Source: Candidatus Methanoperedens sp.
GTDB lineage: Archaea; Halobacteriota; Methanosarcinia; Methanosarcinales; Methanoperedenaceae
Direction: 5' to 3'
NCBI GenBank assembly: GCA_026552955.1
Contig: JAPMTS010000003.1
Span: 18,382-82,381 of the forward strand
Length of the DNA stretch: 64,000 nt
A program made the translations under genes and the position numbers. How positions within the stretch are numbered: position 1 is the first letter of the stretch; each line of letters opens with the position of its first letter. Of this stretch, positions 8,518 to 18,236 are shown piece by piece. Below the pieces are notes generated by a model. The model had not been told where the DNA came from. It saw nothing but the letters and a program-made list of their open reading frames with translations, and made no database searches.

Positions 8518-10371
8518 ATGACATCGAGAATCCTTTGTATTTTTTCACTGCTCCTGACTATAACCAGCGTGTATGCACTCGAAGATGGCGTTTCTGTCCC
8601 TCTTGTTGCCGATAGAAGCACAGGGGACGGGGAAGAAGGGGTACTCCTTGGGGCACAGGTGATAGTCACAAACGGCACAGGACATGTATTCGTGGATACG
8701 AATCCCTATACCCAGGTTGATCTTCAGGGCTCGGCAAGACTTGCAGCAATGGTGGCTTCTGATGTACTGGGGATCGATGAAAAAGTATATGATTTCTATT
8801 ATATTATCGATATAAGTTCACCAATAATTGGAGGGCCATCAGCAGGAGGAGCCCTGACAGTTGGCACGATCGCTGCCATAAATAAATGGCCCCTGAAACC
8901 CGATGTTGTTATGACAGGAACGATAAATCCTGACGGGTCAATAGGACCCGTTGGTGGGATACCATTCAAGCTTGAGGCGGCAGCAGAAAAAAATGCAACT
9001 TTATTCCTTATACCTGAAGGCCAGAGTAACGTAACGGTGATAAATACCTCCATCCGTTCAAGGGGAACCCTTATAATCACGGGTGAAAAGGAGAAAATAG
9101 TTGATGTTGTTGCGCTTGGTAAGAAACTGAATGTTACTGTGAAAGAAGTAAATACGATTCAGGATGTTGTCCTGGAATTTACAGGCCACCAGATAACAAA
9201 ACCCGCATATGAGGGTGATATTCTGACCACCCAGTACATGGACCTTCTCAAACCCCTTGCCCAGAACCTGAAAAGCGAATCGGAAAATATGTATCGGGAA
9301 ATGGAATCAACAATAGACGAAAACCAGTTCACAAAGACGGCAAAAGACATGCTGGATAGGGCTGATAAGATGTATGAGGATAATAAATATTATGCGGCGA
9401 CCTCCTTATATTTTAATTCAATGTACACGATGCGATTTGCACTGTGGAAGGACGGATATGATAAAGCTTCAGATAAAGAACAATTTCTTACCGAACTTGA
9501 AAAAAGGGTTGATAATCAGATCAATGTTTCTGAAGACCAGCTACAAAACTTTACGTTGTACGGTGTAAGCGATGTGGAAGCAGTAGGAGCAGCCGAATCA
9601 AGGATCACCACGGCAAGAATAAGACTGGATGAGGCAAAAAAACAGAATGATACGCAGGACAAAATATCCTCACTCGCCTTTGCCAATGAGAGGGCGCGCA
9701 CAGCACAATGGTGGCTCACGCTTTCAACCCATGACGGGAAGATCGTACCTGAAAAAATACTGAAAGACCGCGCAGGCTGGTACCTGAGCCAGGCCCAATC
9801 TATCAATACCTATATGGTAACGCTTATTACAGAAAGCGGTTCCCATCCGGAGATCATAGGCGGTGCTAGCGAGGACATAGATCATGCCCAGAAGGAAATG
9901 GAACGCGGTTACTATTCAGGGGCAATATTTGATTCTCTCCAGGCAACGATAAAATCCAGCACTTCAATAGGATCAATGGGTAATACAGATGTGCAAAAGA
10001 AAGTTGATGAGAGTTATAAAGCCGCAAAAGTAGCGATCAATGAAGCCCGAAACCTTGGAATCGAACCCACTCTTGCAGTCAGCGCATTTGAGTACGGAGA
10101 AACCATGACCAGTCCTTTTGAGAAGATATCCCAATATTCTTATTCGAAAATGATAGCAAAGACATCAATCGTTCTCAAGTCCCATTCTGTCCCCTCGGAT
10201 CATATACCTGTTAAACCTGTCATTACTCCCTATATATCAGAACCTTTCAAGACGCCTGAAAGTAATGCCACGTCAAAGAAAACCGGGACAAAAGTTGAAA
10301 TACCGGGCTTTGAAGCTATAATGGCTATATCGATGTTATTGATCGGAAGAAGGCTGCAAAAACTCCATTAA
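8518..10371 (+). CDS. Secreted S16 (Lon-type) serine protease with PGF-CTERM-like tail
   Basis: This 617-residue protein starts with a signal peptide (about residues 1-20, cleavage after VYA). It continues with a Lon-type proteolytic domain. The Ser-Lys dyad is visible as Ser108 in IIGGPSAGG and Lys151 in GGIPFKLEAA, the same 43-residue spacing as in Lon. There is no ATPase domain. Residues about 230-560 are helical and probably form coiled coils. The C-terminus has a short polar stretch, then PGFEAIMAISMLLI and a basic end, which matches a PGF-CTERM signal for archaeosortase-mediated anchoring. It is therefore probably a cell-surface protease. Targets are unknown. Confidence 0.85.
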   Translation: MTSRILCIFSLLLTITSVYALEDGVSVPLVADRSTGDGEEGVLLGAQVIVTNGTGHVFVDTNPYTQVDLQGSARLAAMVASDVLGIDEKVYDFYYIIDISSPIIGGPSAGGALTVGTIAAINKWPLKPDVVMTGTINPDGSIGPVGGIPFKLEAAAEKNATLFLIPEGQSNVTVINTSIRSRGTLIITGEKEKIVDVVALGKKLNVTVKEVNTIQDVVLEFTGHQITKPAYEGDILTTQYMDLLKPLAQNLKSESENMYREMESTIDENQFTKTAKDMLDRADKMYEDNKYYAATSLYFNSMYTMRFALWKDGYDKASDKEQFLTELEKRVDNQINVSEDQLQNFTLYGVSDVEAVGAAESRITTARIRLDEAKKQNDTQDKISSLAFANERARTAQWWLTLSTHDGKIVPEKILKDRAGWYLSQAQSINTYMVTLITESGSHPEIIGGASEDIDHAQKEMERGYYSGAIFDSLQATIKSSTSIGSMGNTDVQKKVDESYKAAKVAINEARNLGIEPTLAVSAFEYGETMTSPFEKISQYSYSKMIAKTSIVLKSHSVPSDHIPVKPVITPYISEPFKTPESNATSKKTGTKVEIPGFEAIMAISMLLIGRRLQKLH

Positions 10372-10403
10372 TTATATCCATTATGCTATCCTAAAAAGTG
10401 GTC

Positions 10404-11981
10404 ATGAAGTATATCATAGTCACCGGCGGTGTGATGAGCGGGCTTGGAAAAGGAATAACTGCAGCTTCAATAGGGCGCATCCTGAAAAATAAAGGTTTTA
10501 ATGTAACAGCTATCAAGATCGACCCTTACATCAATATCGATGCCGGGACCATGAGCCCATACCAGCACGGCGAGGTCTTTGTCCTCAAGGACGGCGGGGA
10601 AGTTGACCTTGATCTTGGCAATTACGAACGTTTTCTTGACATAGAACTCACACGCGAACACAATATCACCACCGGTCAGGTGTACCAGACGGTCATTGAG
10701 AAAGAAAGACGCGGCGATTATCTCGGAAAAACAGTACAGATCATTCCCCATGTCACAAATGAGATCAAAGAGCGGATAAGGAAAGTTTCAAAAAAAAGCG
10801 GCGCAGAAATTTGTATAATTGAAGTGGGCGGCACGGTGGGTGACATCGAAAGCATGCCTTTCCTTGAATCTGTGAGGCAGATGCACAGCGAAGAAAAGGA
10901 AGAGGACATCATTTTTGTCCATGTGACACTTGTTCCCCTTGATACTCAGGGTGAACAGAAAACCAAACCCACGCAGCACTCTGTAAAGGAACTCAGGAGT
11001 CTTGGCCTCCAGCCTGATGCCATAGTGGCACGGTGCAAGGAACCCGTGCTTCTTGACACGAAATCAAAAATCGCGCTCTTTTGCGACGTGCCCGCAAGAG
11101 CAGTCGTGAGCGCCCATGATTCCAGTGATATCTATTATGTTCCCACCCTTATGGAAAAGGAGGGCCTTTCTGATTATTTAATGCAGAAACTCAAGATCAA
11201 GGAAAAAGAGGTTTCGTATGTATGGGATACATTGATGAAAAAAATGGCTTCCATCGACAGGGAGATCCGCATTGCCGTGGTGGGGAAATATGCCCATCTT
11301 GGCGACTCTTACATCAGCATAAACGAAGCGCTAAAACATGCCGGAATAGAATGCGGCTGCCGTGTTAAGGCGGACTGGCTTGATGCTGAGGAATTTGAGA
11401 GAAATCCCCCTGATATCGACATGCTCCGGAAATATAACGGCATCCTTGTCCCCGGAGGTTTTGGTGTGCGGGGGACTGAAGGCAAGATATCGGCTATAAA
11501 ATTTGCCCGCGAGAACAATATCCCGTATCTTGGATTATGTCTTGGCATGCAGCTTGCAGTCATCGAGTTTGCCCGGAATGTACTGGGAATAACGGATGCG
11601 AACAGCTCCGAGCTTGCAGAGACGAAGCATCCTGTTATCGACCTTTTGCCCGAGCAGGGGAACGTGAAGAATATGGGGGGTACAATGCGTCTGGGGAATT
11701 GTGAGGCAGAACTTGTGGAAGGTTCCCTTGCAAGCAAATTATACGGATGCACTACACTTATGGAGCGCCACCGTCACAGGTATGAGGTAAATCCCAGATA
11801 CATAAAACAGATAGAAGCAAAAGGAATGAAATTCACAGGAAAGAACGACCACAGGATGGAGATAGCAGAGATACCGGGCCATAAGTTCTTCTTCAGCTCA
11901 CAGTTCCATCCCGAATTCAAGTCGCGTCCGGGGAAGCCGTCACCGCCGTTTTTGGCATTTGTTAAAGCGGCGATACAGTGA
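10404..11981 (+). CDS. pyrG: CTP synthase
   Basis: This enzyme makes CTP from UTP, ATP and glutamine. I chose the ATG at 10404 because the family starts [18 protein letters not shown]; a GTG two codons upstream is also possible. The amidoligase domain covers about residues 1-265. The class I glutamine amidotransferase domain has its nucleophile in [11 protein letters not shown] and a histidine/glutamate pair in FHPEF. At 525 residues it is full length and intact. Part of its 3' half is repeated, damaged, about 1.4 kb downstream. An eight-T run (12016-12023) after the stop could end transcription. Confidence 0.96.
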   Translation: MKYIIVTGGVMSGLGKGITAASIGRILKNKGFNVTAIKIDPYINIDAGTMSPYQHGEVFVLKDGGEVDLDLGNYERFLDIELTREHNITTGQVYQTVIEKERRGDYLGKTVQIIPHVTNEIKERIRKVSKKSGAEICIIEVGGTVGDIESMPFLESVRQMHSEEKEEDIIFVHVTLVPLDTQGEQKTKPTQHSVKELRSLGLQPDAIVARCKEPVLLDTKSKIALFCDVPARAVVSAHDSSDIYYVPTLMEKEGLSDYLMQKLKIKEKEVSYVWDTLMKKMASIDREIRIAVVGKYAHLGDSYISINEALKHAGIECGCRVKADWLDAEEFERNPPDIDMLRKYNGILVPGGFGVRGTEGKISAIKFARENNIPYLGLCLGMQLAVIEFARNVLGITDANSSELAETKHPVIDLLPEQGNVKNMGGTMRLGNCEAELVEGSLASKLYGCTTLMERHRHRYEVNPRYIKQIEAKGMKFTGKNDHRMEIAEIPGHKFFFSSQFHPEFKSRPGKPSPPFLAFVKAAIQ

Positions 11982-12388
11982 TGTTTTTGGGGATGAATAT
12001 GGGGATTTGATAGGCTTTTTTTTGACTATTTCCAGAAATATCAGGCTTTATTTTTCTGGAATCTTACTACCGGAAGGATGTCAAGCACTAACATCAGTTA
12101 ATTCCTATGATTTTAGCAACAACCCAGATTACCAACAGTGCGATACCCAGCCATATTAGAACATCTGCATGAATCGTATTTGCTGACTTTTTTTATGTTG
12201 CTCATGCTTTTGTCCTCTTATATTATAGGACGATTACGTTTTTATATTTAACTATATTTTTGTTCAATTTTTTCTTCCAATCCATAACGGTCACGACCAC
12301 GACATTTGACAGGATTAACAGGATTGACAGGATACGATTTTAGCGACTTATACTGATAATCCGTTCTAAATAAATGAAATTATTTATA
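11982..12388. other. Intergenic stretch after pyrG
   Basis: I see no credible gene in these 407 bases. A T-run at 12016-12023 is the likely pyrG terminator. The left arm of the inverted repeat that surrounds the GxxExxY gene lies at 12308-12333. Confidence 0.5.
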
Positions 12389-12828
12389 TTATAACACTCT
12401 CACTTTCCTTTTTATCTCAACTTTATCCTCTCCAAAATTTTTTAACAATCCAACATTCGTTCCAGTTGCTACAAGATAATTTACCAATTGAACTTCATGA
12501 GCTTTGGCTAGATTTCTTACAGATTTTAGCTCAAGAATAATCAATTCTTCAACAAATATGTCTGCAATAAAATTCCCTACGACTTCACCTTCATAGTTTA
12601 CGATAATCTGTTTTTGGTATTCTGATTTCAAACCTGCCTTCCTTAATTCAATAAGTAAACATTTTTCGTAAACTGATTCAAGAAAACCATATCCCATCTT
12701 ATTATATACTTTATAAGCACATCCAATGATTTTTTCTGTAATCTCTTTAAATTCCATTATATTTTCTCCTGATGAAATAGATTAGAAAAACCGGATGACT
12801 AAATCCTGTCGATCCTGTTAATCCTGTC
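12308..12828. repeat. Inverted repeats flanking the GxxExxY gene
   Basis: The left arm (12308-12333) contains GACAGGATTAACAGGAT followed by a further GACAGGAT. The right arm (12803-12828) is its reverse complement with one mismatch in 26. Each arm is itself made of CAGGAT steps of 8-9 bp. The arms enclose exactly one gene, 12389-12757, as a simple mobile or repeat-exchanged cassette would. No transposase is visible. Confidence 0.75.
12389..12757 (-). CDS. GxxExxY family protein
   Basis: This 122-residue protein carries the name-giving motif in GFLESVYEKCL (about residues 24-34) and the PD-(D/E)XK-like pattern IADIFVEELIILELKSV. The family has a nuclease-like fold but no agreed function. It is scattered widely among environmental bacteria and archaea, usually as single genes beside short repeats. 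Here it lies between 26-bp inverted repeats, which fits transfer as a cassette. The start MEFKEITEKIIG follows a weak purine-rich stretch. It is intact. Confidence 0.85.
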   Translation of the reverse strand: MEFKEITEKIIGCAYKVYNKMGYGFLESVYEKCLLIELRKAGLKSEYQKQIIVNYEGEVVGNFIADIFVEELIILELKSVRNLAKAHEVQLVNYLVATGTNVGLLKNFGEDKVEIKRKVRVL

Positions 12829-12928
12829 TGAATAAATGCAATTTTCCTAACAAATCCAGATAGTAACTTTGTCAGGCTTCATATTTCATAGATAAATCAT
12901 ATATTTATCTTATCAAGTGCGAAATACG

Positions 12929-13124
12929 TGATATCGACATGCTCCGGAAATATAACGGCATCCTTGTCCCCGGAGGTTTTGGCGTGCGGGGGACTGAAGG
13001 CAAGATCCTGGCTATAAGTTCTTTTCTTTAGCTCCCAGTTCCATCCCGAATTCAGGTCGCGTTCGGGGAAGCCCTCACCGCCGTTTTTTGGCTTTTGTCA
13101 GGGCGGCGATAGAGTGATATTTTT
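12929..13124 (+). pseudogene. Deleted second copy of the pyrG 3' region
   Basis: Bases 12929-13018 repeat pyrG 11411-11500 with few changes. Bases from about 13015 repeat pyrG 11881 to beyond its stop. About 380 bp between the two parts are missing, and the junction falls at a shared ATAA. The second part carries small indels and substitutions, so nothing is translatable. The similarity continues a little past the pyrG stop, so genomic DNA was copied rather than a coding domain captured. Confidence 0.85.
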
Positions 13125-13362
13125 AAGTGTGAATATAAATAAAGGGAACCGCAGATGGCTGAGGGTGAGTCTTGCCATTGACCGGGGGTAGGAGGTGTGC
13201 CCCTGATCCTTGCTGAGCTTTCATTGATACAGGATCAACCGCGCGCTTGCAAGCTGTTCGTTCCGTTGTGTTTGTTTATTATTAAGCTAAGAACCACACA
13301 CAAAATTAAATATAATAGGCAATGTAATCACTAGGTAAAATAATTTTATCAGGAGTAGGAAT
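13125..13362. other. Non-coding stretch before the AbiGi-like gene
   Basis: No open frame or recognisable gene is visible. The stretch changes from moderate GC near 13200 to strongly AT-rich after 13290, marking the left border of the AT-rich AbiGi-like insert. An AGGAG ribosome-binding site is at 13351-13355. Confidence 0.4.
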
Positions 13363-14088
13363 ATTATTTCTCAAAATTATATTTCAAAAATTTTATTTCA
13401 TTTTGTTGCACGAAAAATTGAAACAGAAGATGAACAATATACAATATTGAAAAAAATTTTAAAGGAAGGATGGTTATCATTTCCACCTCACGACCATTCA
13501 ATATCCCCTGGACAAATTACAATTAATTCCCATAAAGACCGCAAAATAAAAGAAATGTTTGAGCCAAACTGTGTTCATTTTGCGGACATTCCAGAAGGAG
13601 AATTAGAAATACATATTAGCAAATATAGTAAATTTGGATTAGCCTTTTACAAATCTTTTCTGATAAAGAAGGGGGTAAACCCTGTTTTTTATATTGAAGA
13701 AAATTCAACAATATATAAAAAGGATTTTTCATCTCTTGACAAATATGAATTAACTAATAGGGAGAAATATTATCAAGAGTATTGTAGCAAAACGATTTTT
13801 TATTTTATGCAAAAATATTTGCATTGTTGTAAAAACAACAAAGTTGAACTTCAAGACACATGGGAAATTTATTATTTTCTATTCAATCTTTTTAGTCATT
13901 TTAAGGTCTTTAATAATAATTTAGAGGATAATGACCCTGATAATTATTATTTTGAAAGGGAATGGAGGGCGACTAACAATATTAATTTCAAATTGTTAGA
14001 TGTTGTTAAGGTAATACTTCCCGAAAATAAGAAAAAGCAATTTGAATTCGATTTTCCAGAATTAAAAGATAAATTAAAAACTTTATGA
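13363..14088 (+). CDS. AbiGi-like abortive-infection antitoxin family protein, non-standard start
   Basis: The protein resembles the AbiGi family of phage-defence proteins. It has YISKILFHFVARK at the N-terminus, then HFADIPEGELEIHISKYSKF, FGLAFYKSFLIKKG, NPVFYIEE and FEREWRA near the end. The first ATG/GTG/TTG-type codon in frame is the TTG at 13447, but conserved sequence is encoded upstream of it. The frame is open back to a stop at 13336. AGGAG at 13351-13355 is correctly spaced for ATT at 13363 (or 13366). Either ATT is used or the start has mutated. It is much richer in A+T than its neighbours, suggesting transfer. No AbiGii-like toxin follows. The family call is from motif memory. Confidence 0.6.
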   Translation: MISQNYISKILFHFVARKIETEDEQYTILKKILKEGWLSFPPHDHSISPGQITINSHKDRKIKEMFEPNCVHFADIPEGELEIHISKYSKFGLAFYKSFLIKKGVNPVFYIEENSTIYKKDFSSLDKYELTNREKYYQEYCSKTIFYFMQKYLHCCKNNKVELQDTWEIYYFLFNLFSHFKVFNNNLEDNDPDNYYFEREWRATNNINFKLLDVVKVILPENKKKQFEFDFPELKDKLKTL

Positions 14089-14175
14089 GATCAGAGATAA
14101 AAAACCTTATTGTAACTACGGACCGATTTCCATGAGCTTTCGTTTCATATCGGTCAAGAGAGAATCCATGATATG

Positions 14176-14293
14176 GAACGCGGATTGCGCGGATTGGATT
14201 ATTCGTGTCACAAAAGGAGATACCCAATGTTGTATTCAGAAATAGAAACCTCAAATCCGTGTTTATCCGCGCAATCCGCGGCATCCGCGTTCT
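14176..14293. repeat. Imperfect inverted repeat of GCGGATT-type steps
   Basis: GAACGCGGATTGCGCGG near 14176 is mirrored by CCGCGCAATCCGCGG and ATCCGCGTTC at 14266-14293. The unit resembles the GCGGATT short repeats common in environmental genomes and is analogous to the CAGGAT repeats around the GxxExxY gene. It lies between the AbiGi-like gene and elp3, at the right edge of the accessory island. Confidence 0.5.
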
Positions 14294-14356
14294 ATTTGTC
14301 TGGATGAATATTATTTTCTAAACCCGGACAACCACACAAATAACCAAACCCCTTTC

Positions 14357-15967
14357 CTACCTCAATCTCTTCGTCATATAAGCCCCTTCCTGCTCATACC
14401 CGAATTTCCTGTAATAATCCCTGACCCCAATCCCGCTTGTCACCGCGATCTTCTCATACCCCGCATCCCTCGCTCTTTCTTCCGCATAGCCAAGAAGCTC
14501 CTCCCCATACCCTTTGTGCTGCCACTGCGATTCACCCGCATCCTCACCCGGCGCCACCATCGAACCATAAACGTGCAGTTCACGCACAAGAGCTGCGCCC
14601 ACAAGTTCCTTCCTGTGAGGCGCCATCGGGAAGCGCAGCCTCAGAAAGCCGATCAATATATCCCTCTTTGAATCCTCAAACGAAATGAAGTGTTCAATGC
14701 CGCCGCATGCCCTGTATTTTTCAGTCATCAGTTGAATATTCCCAGGTTTTATACCGGAAAGTTCCCTGTGCCCCACCTCGCGGCACCTGATACACCTGCA
14801 TTTTCCTCCCATTTCCGAAAGGCGCGATTTTGCAAGCTGCCTGATATTGCTTTTCCTTATCCCGGCAAGCACCTGGTAAGCGGGAATGTCACGTTGTATC
14901 CTTTGCAGGCGCACCCATTTGGGGAGGAGGGCTTTGATCTTTGCAAGAAGCTCAATCCCTTCTTCCACTTCAAGGGGCGCGAAATTGCCCAGTTCCCACA
15001 TCCCGTGAAGCCGTGTTCCTTCGGTGACCAGCGTGGGATATATCTTGAGATAATCCGGCATGAAGCGTTCATCTTCGAATAACCTGCCAAACATTGCAAG
15101 ATCGGATTCCAAACTTGATCCCGGCAGTCCCGGCATCATATGGAATCCCACTTTCAGTCCGCTGTCGCGAAGCCTCATATTGGCATCGGCGCTGTCAGCC
15201 ACTGTATGTCCGCGCTGTATGCCTGCAAGGATGAAATCATAAGTGCTCTGCACCCCGATCTCCACTTTTGTGGCCCCAAGCCCAAGAATGGTATCAATAT
15301 GCTCCTGTTTTGTCCAGTCGGGTCTTGTCTCTATTGTTATGCCCACATTCCTGACACCAGCAACCTGGTTTGCGGATTGGACTTCTTCCAGTGTAACATA
15401 ATCCCTGTTCTTTCGCCATTCTGTCCCGGAAAAATCATTCATAGCCTCTATGCAGCGTTTAACGAACCATTCCTGGTAGCATAAAGCACGGGATGTATAT
15501 GTCCCGCCCATTATGATAAGTTCAGCCTTCTCTATGGGATGGCCAATCTGGAAGAGCTGTTTGAGGCGCGATGATACCTGCAAATAAGGATCAAAATCAT
15601 TCTCAAAAGCACGTTTTGCAGCGGGTTCTGCTCCCATGTAGCTCTGCGGTGAGTGGAATTTTGATTCAATACCGCCGGGACAGGGAACACATAAGCCGTG
15701 CGGGCATGGCGCAGGGGATGTCATAGCCGCTATCACTGCTACACCTGAAATGGTTCTCACGGGTTTTAACTGGAGGTGTAGGAGGACATATTGTTTCTCT
15801 TCATCGTTGCGCGCAGCGGCAAGTATCTGGGAATTGCCAAGAAGGGATGAAAGCTTATAGCTGATGCTTGCAGCTTTTTTTGCTGCGTTCAGGGCCTTTT
15901 CGTCCGTGATCTCGTTTCGAAGAAGCTGTTCTATGATTTCCCTGGCTGCTGATTCGATGTCGGTCAT
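14357..15967 (-). CDS. Elp3-family tRNA uridine(34) acetyltransferase
   Basis: This 536-residue protein joins a radical-SAM domain and a C-terminal GNAT acetyltransferase domain. Archaeal Elp3 makes 5-carboxymethyluridine-type changes at tRNA position 34. The cluster motif is CPHGLCVPCPGG (C-x4-C-x2-C), near residue 90. Other landmarks are GGTYTSRALCYQEWFVKR, ETRPDW, a zinc-binding CRCIRCREVGH, and a GNAT-like QHKGYGEELLGYAEE near the end. The length is normal and the gene appears intact. It stands alone on the minus strand and is divergent from asnB. Confidence 0.92.
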   Translation of the reverse strand: MTDIESAAREIIEQLLRNEITDEKALNAAKKAASISYKLSSLLGNSQILAAARNDEEKQYVLLHLQLKPVRTISGVAVIAAMTSPAPCPHGLCVPCPGGIESKFHSPQSYMGAEPAAKRAFENDFDPYLQVSSRLKQLFQIGHPIEKAELIIMGGTYTSRALCYQEWFVKRCIEAMNDFSGTEWRKNRDYVTLEEVQSANQVAGVRNVGITIETRPDWTKQEHIDTILGLGATKVEIGVQSTYDFILAGIQRGHTVADSADANMRLRDSGLKVGFHMMPGLPGSSLESDLAMFGRLFEDERFMPDYLKIYPTLVTEGTRLHGMWELGNFAPLEVEEGIELLAKIKALLPKWVRLQRIQRDIPAYQVLAGIRKSNIRQLAKSRLSEMGGKCRCIRCREVGHRELSGIKPGNIQLMTEKYRACGGIEHFISFEDSKRDILIGFLRLRFPMAPHRKELVGAALVRELHVYGSMVAPGEDAGESQWQHKGYGEELLGYAEERARDAGYEKIAVTSGIGVRDYYRKFGYEQEGAYMTKRLR

Positions 15968-16126
15968 ATGTTATCTGATATTGATCCGCTGAATCATTAA
16001 GGTTCGTGATATTATTTAAGAAATTTTTTAACGAATCGAAGAGTATAAAAATCAAGAAATGAAATTAGAAGTGAAACGATTGACATAGTACATGAAAATC
16101 TGTTTCTAAAACAGGAGAAATTTAAG

Positions 16127-18007
16127 ATGTGCGGGATAAACGGCAGAATAAACCTTTATGGAAAGCAAATTTTCGATGATGAAATCACTTTGATGAACGA
16201 TGCTTTGGTTCACCGTGGACCGGATGATAGCGGGATATGGATAGAGAACAATGTCGGATTGGGGCATCGAAGATTATCAATAATAGATCTTTCTTATTCC
16301 GGTCATCAGCCAATGAAATATAATGATAAAGTTATTGTTCATAATGGAGAAATTTTTAATTTTTTAGAATTGAAAACAGAACTGGAAAGTAAAGGATATG
16401 AATTTAAATCAAAAACAGATACTGAAGTAATTCTGGCAAGTTATAATGAATGGGGAATTGAATGTTTGGATAAACTCAGAGGGATGTTTGCTTTTGTAAT
16501 CTATGATAAATCAAGGAATATATTATTTGGAGCAAGAGATAGATTTGGAAAAAAACCTCTTAAATATTTTTTTGATGGTTCAGTGTTTATTTTTGCCTCG
16601 GAACTTAAGGCAATTTTAACACAGAAAGAAGTAAAAAAAGAAGTGGATTGGGAAGCAATAGATGATTATTTGACTCTTCAATACGTTCCCCACCCCAAAA
16701 CTGGATTTCAAAATATTTTCAAGCTTCCTCAAGCTCATTATTTTACCCTTGACTTGAATACGAAAAAATTTGAAATTAAAAGATATTGGGTCTTGGATTA
16801 TTCACAAAAATTAGATCTATCTGAGAAAGAATGGGTGAAACTATTAGAAGAGGCTCTAAAAGAAAGCGTACGATTGCGAATGATTTCCGATGTCCCTCTT
16901 GGCGCCTTTTTATCAGGGGGCATCGATAGCGGTGCAGTTGTTGCTTTCATGAGTCAGTTCACAAAAGTGAAAACATTTTCGATCGGTTTTGAGGAAAAGG
17001 ATTTCGATGAAACCTATTACGCAAGAATGGTTGCAAACAGATACAATACAGATCATCATGAATTGATTGTAAAATCTACAGATATGACAAAATATATTGA
17101 ACAACTCATTTATCAATATGAAGAACCCTATGCTGACAGTTCACAGCTACCCACATTTATTTTATCCAAATTTGCAAGAGAATATGTTACGGTCATTCTT
17201 AATGGGGATGGAGGTGATGAGAATTTCGGTGGTTATGATAAGTATATGTTTCATCTTTTTGCTAAATATATTAAAAAACTTCCATTCAGAAATGTATTAA
17301 TGTATCTTCTAAAGATTTCAGGTCAGGAAAAAGCTGCTCTTTTTATAAAAATACTAGATCAAGAAAATTGGGAACAACATGTGAATTATACTAATTATTT
17401 TGATACCTATACAAAAAACAAGTTTTATACTGAACAATTTATAGAAAAAATAAAAAATCATAGCACTTTTGATTTTTTTGAATATGTTATGAAAAATTCC
17501 AAAAGTCTGGAGTATATGGATAGGATTTTCTACCTTGATTTCAATAGTTATGTTCCGGATGATTTGATGGTAAAAGTGGACATTGCAACTATGGCAAATA
17601 GTCTAGAGTCCAGAAGTCCGCTGCTTGATCATAAATTCGTGGAATTAGTGGCACAAATTCCCAGTAATTTTAAGGTGGGATTCAATAAAAGAAAATACAT
17701 CTTCAAAAAAATGCTTGAAAAACATTTAGATAAAAATATTTTAAATAGAAAAAAGAAGGGATTTGCTATACCTTTAGACTATTTATTTAGGAATGAATTG
17801 AAAGAATACGTGAAAAATGTTATTCTGGATGACGATGGATTAGTTTTGAACATTATGAAGAAGGAGATGGTTCAAACGTTACTTCAAGAACAATATAATG
17901 GAAAAAACAATGGTAAAAAGCTGTGGGCATTAATGGTTTTGAATTTGTGGTATAATCAGTTCTTCAAAAATGGTGAAAATATTGAAAAAGGAGAATGGCT
18001 CCTCTGA
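16127..18007 (+). CDS. asnB: Glutamine-hydrolysing asparagine synthetase-like enzyme
   Basis: This 626-residue protein starts MCGINGRINLYG, giving the N-terminal nucleophile Cys2 of the glutaminase domain (with LVHRGPDDSG). The C-terminal AMP-forming synthetase domain has the pyrophosphate loop FLSGGIDSGA. AGGAG precedes the ATG. The gene is clearly AT-richer than elp3 and tpiA beside it, and the closest family features are those of AsnB copies in surface-polysaccharide clusters. Recent transfer is therefore likely. About 230 bases after it hold no clear gene. Amidation of a sugar or peptide instead of free aspartate cannot be excluded. Confidence 0.88.
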   Translation: MCGINGRINLYGKQIFDDEITLMNDALVHRGPDDSGIWIENNVGLGHRRLSIIDLSYSGHQPMKYNDKVIVHNGEIFNFLELKTELESKGYEFKSKTDTEVILASYNEWGIECLDKLRGMFAFVIYDKSRNILFGARDRFGKKPLKYFFDGSVFIFASELKAILTQKEVKKEVDWEAIDDYLTLQYVPHPKTGFQNIFKLPQAHYFTLDLNTKKFEIKRYWVLDYSQKLDLSEKEWVKLLEEALKESVRLRMISDVPLGAFLSGGIDSGAVVAFMSQFTKVKTFSIGFEEKDFDETYYARMVANRYNTDHHELIVKSTDMTKYIEQLIYQYEEPYADSSQLPTFILSKFAREYVTVILNGDGGDENFGGYDKYMFHLFAKYIKKLPFRNVLMYLLKISGQEKAALFIKILDQENWEQHVNYTNYFDTYTKNKFYTEQFIEKIKNHSTFDFFEYVMKNSKSLEYMDRIFYLDFNSYVPDDLMVKVDIATMANSLESRSPLLDHKFVELVAQIPSNFKVGFNKRKYIFKKMLEKHLDKNILNRKKKGFAIPLDYLFRNELKEYVKNVILDDDGLVLNIMKKEMVQTLLQEQYNGKNNGKKLWALMVLNLWYNQFFKNGENIEKGEWLL

Positions 18008-18236
18008 CCTGATCGTCATAAGCTTCCTGCAGCAGTTCTAAGAAAGACCGATCCATGTTTTCGGTGGGCTGGGGAGAACCATTTTACGTTCTGCAGGTGC
18101 AGGATAGCATGTTCAAGGTGGGTATTTTGAAATATCTATTCAATGATTCCATAATCAGATCTATCTATACTCGGATTCCCCTAATAAGAGACCTGTTCCG
18201 AAAAATAATGTTCTGGCGAAAGTTATCTGAGGTTGT

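Noticed and set aside
12308-12828. Short repeats that could be taken for a CRISPR array
   Set aside because: There are only two arms, inverted, with a gene between them. There are no regularly spaced spacers and no cas genes in the window.
18008-18236. Possible gene remnant between asnB and tpiA
   Set aside because: A short open stretch exists (MFSVGWGEPFYVLQVQ), but it merges into antisense of tpiA. I could not link it to any family.
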